Positions 7,955-8,046 of a stretch of DNA of 8,046 bases are shown here, piece after piece; position 1 is the first letter of the stretch; each line of letters opens with the position of its first letter. Origin of the DNA: Ruaniaceae bacterium (lineage in GTDB: Bacteria; Actinomycetota; Actinomycetes; Actinomycetales; Actinomycetaceae); contig JAKDIE010000049.1 in NCBI GenBank assembly GCA_030450655.1, positions 1-8,046 of the forward strand, given 5' to 3'. Under the pieces are notes generated by a model. The model was not told where the DNA came from and did not search any database. It was given only the letters and a program-made list of their open reading frames with translations. The position numbers and the translations under genes are program-made.

Positions 7955-7960
7955 CTCCTT
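7955..7960 (-). promoter_or_regulatory. Shine-Dalgarno of ileS, target of the T-box sequestor
   Basis: AAGGAG lies ten bases before the TTG start. CAAGGA (7961-7956) is perfectly complementary to UCCUUG (8003-7998) on the 3' strand of the antisequestor, so the site is hidden when the antisequestor is not formed. This is the basis for calling the leader translational. Confidence 0.8.
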
Positions 7961-7965
7961 GTGAT

Positions 7966-7985
7966 GCCGCCCCCGCGGGCGCGGC
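7966..7985 (-). other. GC-rich hairpin between the two halves of the ileS sequestor
   Basis: GCCGC (7985-7981) pairs with GCGGC (7970-7966), and the inner bases can extend the stem past one G-G mismatch. There is no downstream U run, so it is not a terminator. It sits in the loop closed by the UCCUUG/CAAGGA helix and probably brings the two strands together. Confidence 0.55.
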
Positions 7986-8046
7986 TCCTGCCTCATGCAA
8001 GGACGATCCGCGCCGTTGGCGCGCACCGCGGTACCACCTCGCTTAC

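Larger units (their letters stand above)
7945..8046 (-). promoter_or_regulatory. ileS T-box riboswitch leader, 3' part (translational type), cut by the window edge
   Basis: On the minus strand the T-box core GGTGGTACCGCG (8038-8027) matches the conserved AGGGUGGNACCGCG from its third base on. UGGU (8036-8033) would pair with ACCA at the end of tRNA-Ile, whose discriminator base is A. The antisequestor can be drawn in full. GCGAGG (8042-8037) pairs with CCUUGC (8002-7997). The seven-base bulge UGGUACC follows at 8036-8030. GCGGU (8029-8025) pairs with AUCGU (8007-8003), and CGCGCC-AAC-GGCGCG (8023-8009) caps the helix. No strand break lies opposite the bulge, as in known T-boxes. There is no terminator hairpin with a U run before ileS, and CCUUG can alternatively pair with the Shine-Dalgarno, so control of translation is inferred. 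This is the known mode for actinobacterial ileS T-boxes. Stem I and the specifier codon lie beyond 8046. Confidence 0.92.

Noticed and set aside
7966..7985. Transcription terminator in the ileS leader
   Set aside because: The hairpin is strong but is followed by ATCACAAGGAG, not a U run, and it sits just before the Shine-Dalgarno; it fits a translational leader better.

Overview
The window reads as a single minus-strand gene cluster from a high-GC Gram-positive bacterium (Actinomycetota, perhaps near the Actinomycetaceae, though the genus is a guess). The evidence is strong G/C preference at third codon positions, GTG and TTG starts, GTGA/ATGA/TAATG gene overlaps, an actinobacterial DUF4233 protein, and an isoleucine T-box of the Shine-Dalgarno-sequestering type. 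All seven genes run right to left, so the transcript starts beyond base 8046 and proceeds toward base 1.

Layout in transcription order: the 3' half of an ileS T-box leader (about 8046-7945, cut by the window edge); ileS, isoleucyl-tRNA synthetase (7944-4705, TTG start); folC, folylpolyglutamate/dihydrofolate synthase (4708-3356, GTG start, overlapping ileS by 4 bp); a 45-bp gap; dhaK, dhaL and dhaM, a PTS-dependent dihydroxyacetone kinase (3310-1021, joined by 1-bp and 4-bp overlaps); a four-helix DUF4233 membrane protein (1031-675, overlapping dhaM by 11 bp); a 54-bp gap with a candidate leaderless promoter; and a GNAT acetyltransferase (620-30). Apart from the partial T-box leader, no non-coding stretch exceeds 60 bp.

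How the genes work together: the T-box should sense uncharged tRNA-Ile and set translation of ileS, with folC following by translational coupling. DhaK binds dihydroxyacetone, DhaL carries ADP/ATP, and DhaM receives phosphate from the PTS through its own HPr-like domain, giving dihydroxyacetone phosphate for glycolysis. In many actinobacteria the DUF4233 gene follows folC directly. Here the dhaKLM block sits between them, which suggests it was inserted into an older ileS-folC-DUF4233 operon.

The most interesting part is the T-box leader. The antisequestor and two nested sequestor helices can be drawn from the sequence. One sequestor helix pairs the tRNA-binding bulge with an ACCACC element between the Shine-Dalgarno and the start codon, and that element contains ACCA, the sequence expected at the 3' end of the tRNA. 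The synthetase also has KASKS in place of KMSKS. I found no mobile element, CRISPR array, tRNA or rRNA gene.
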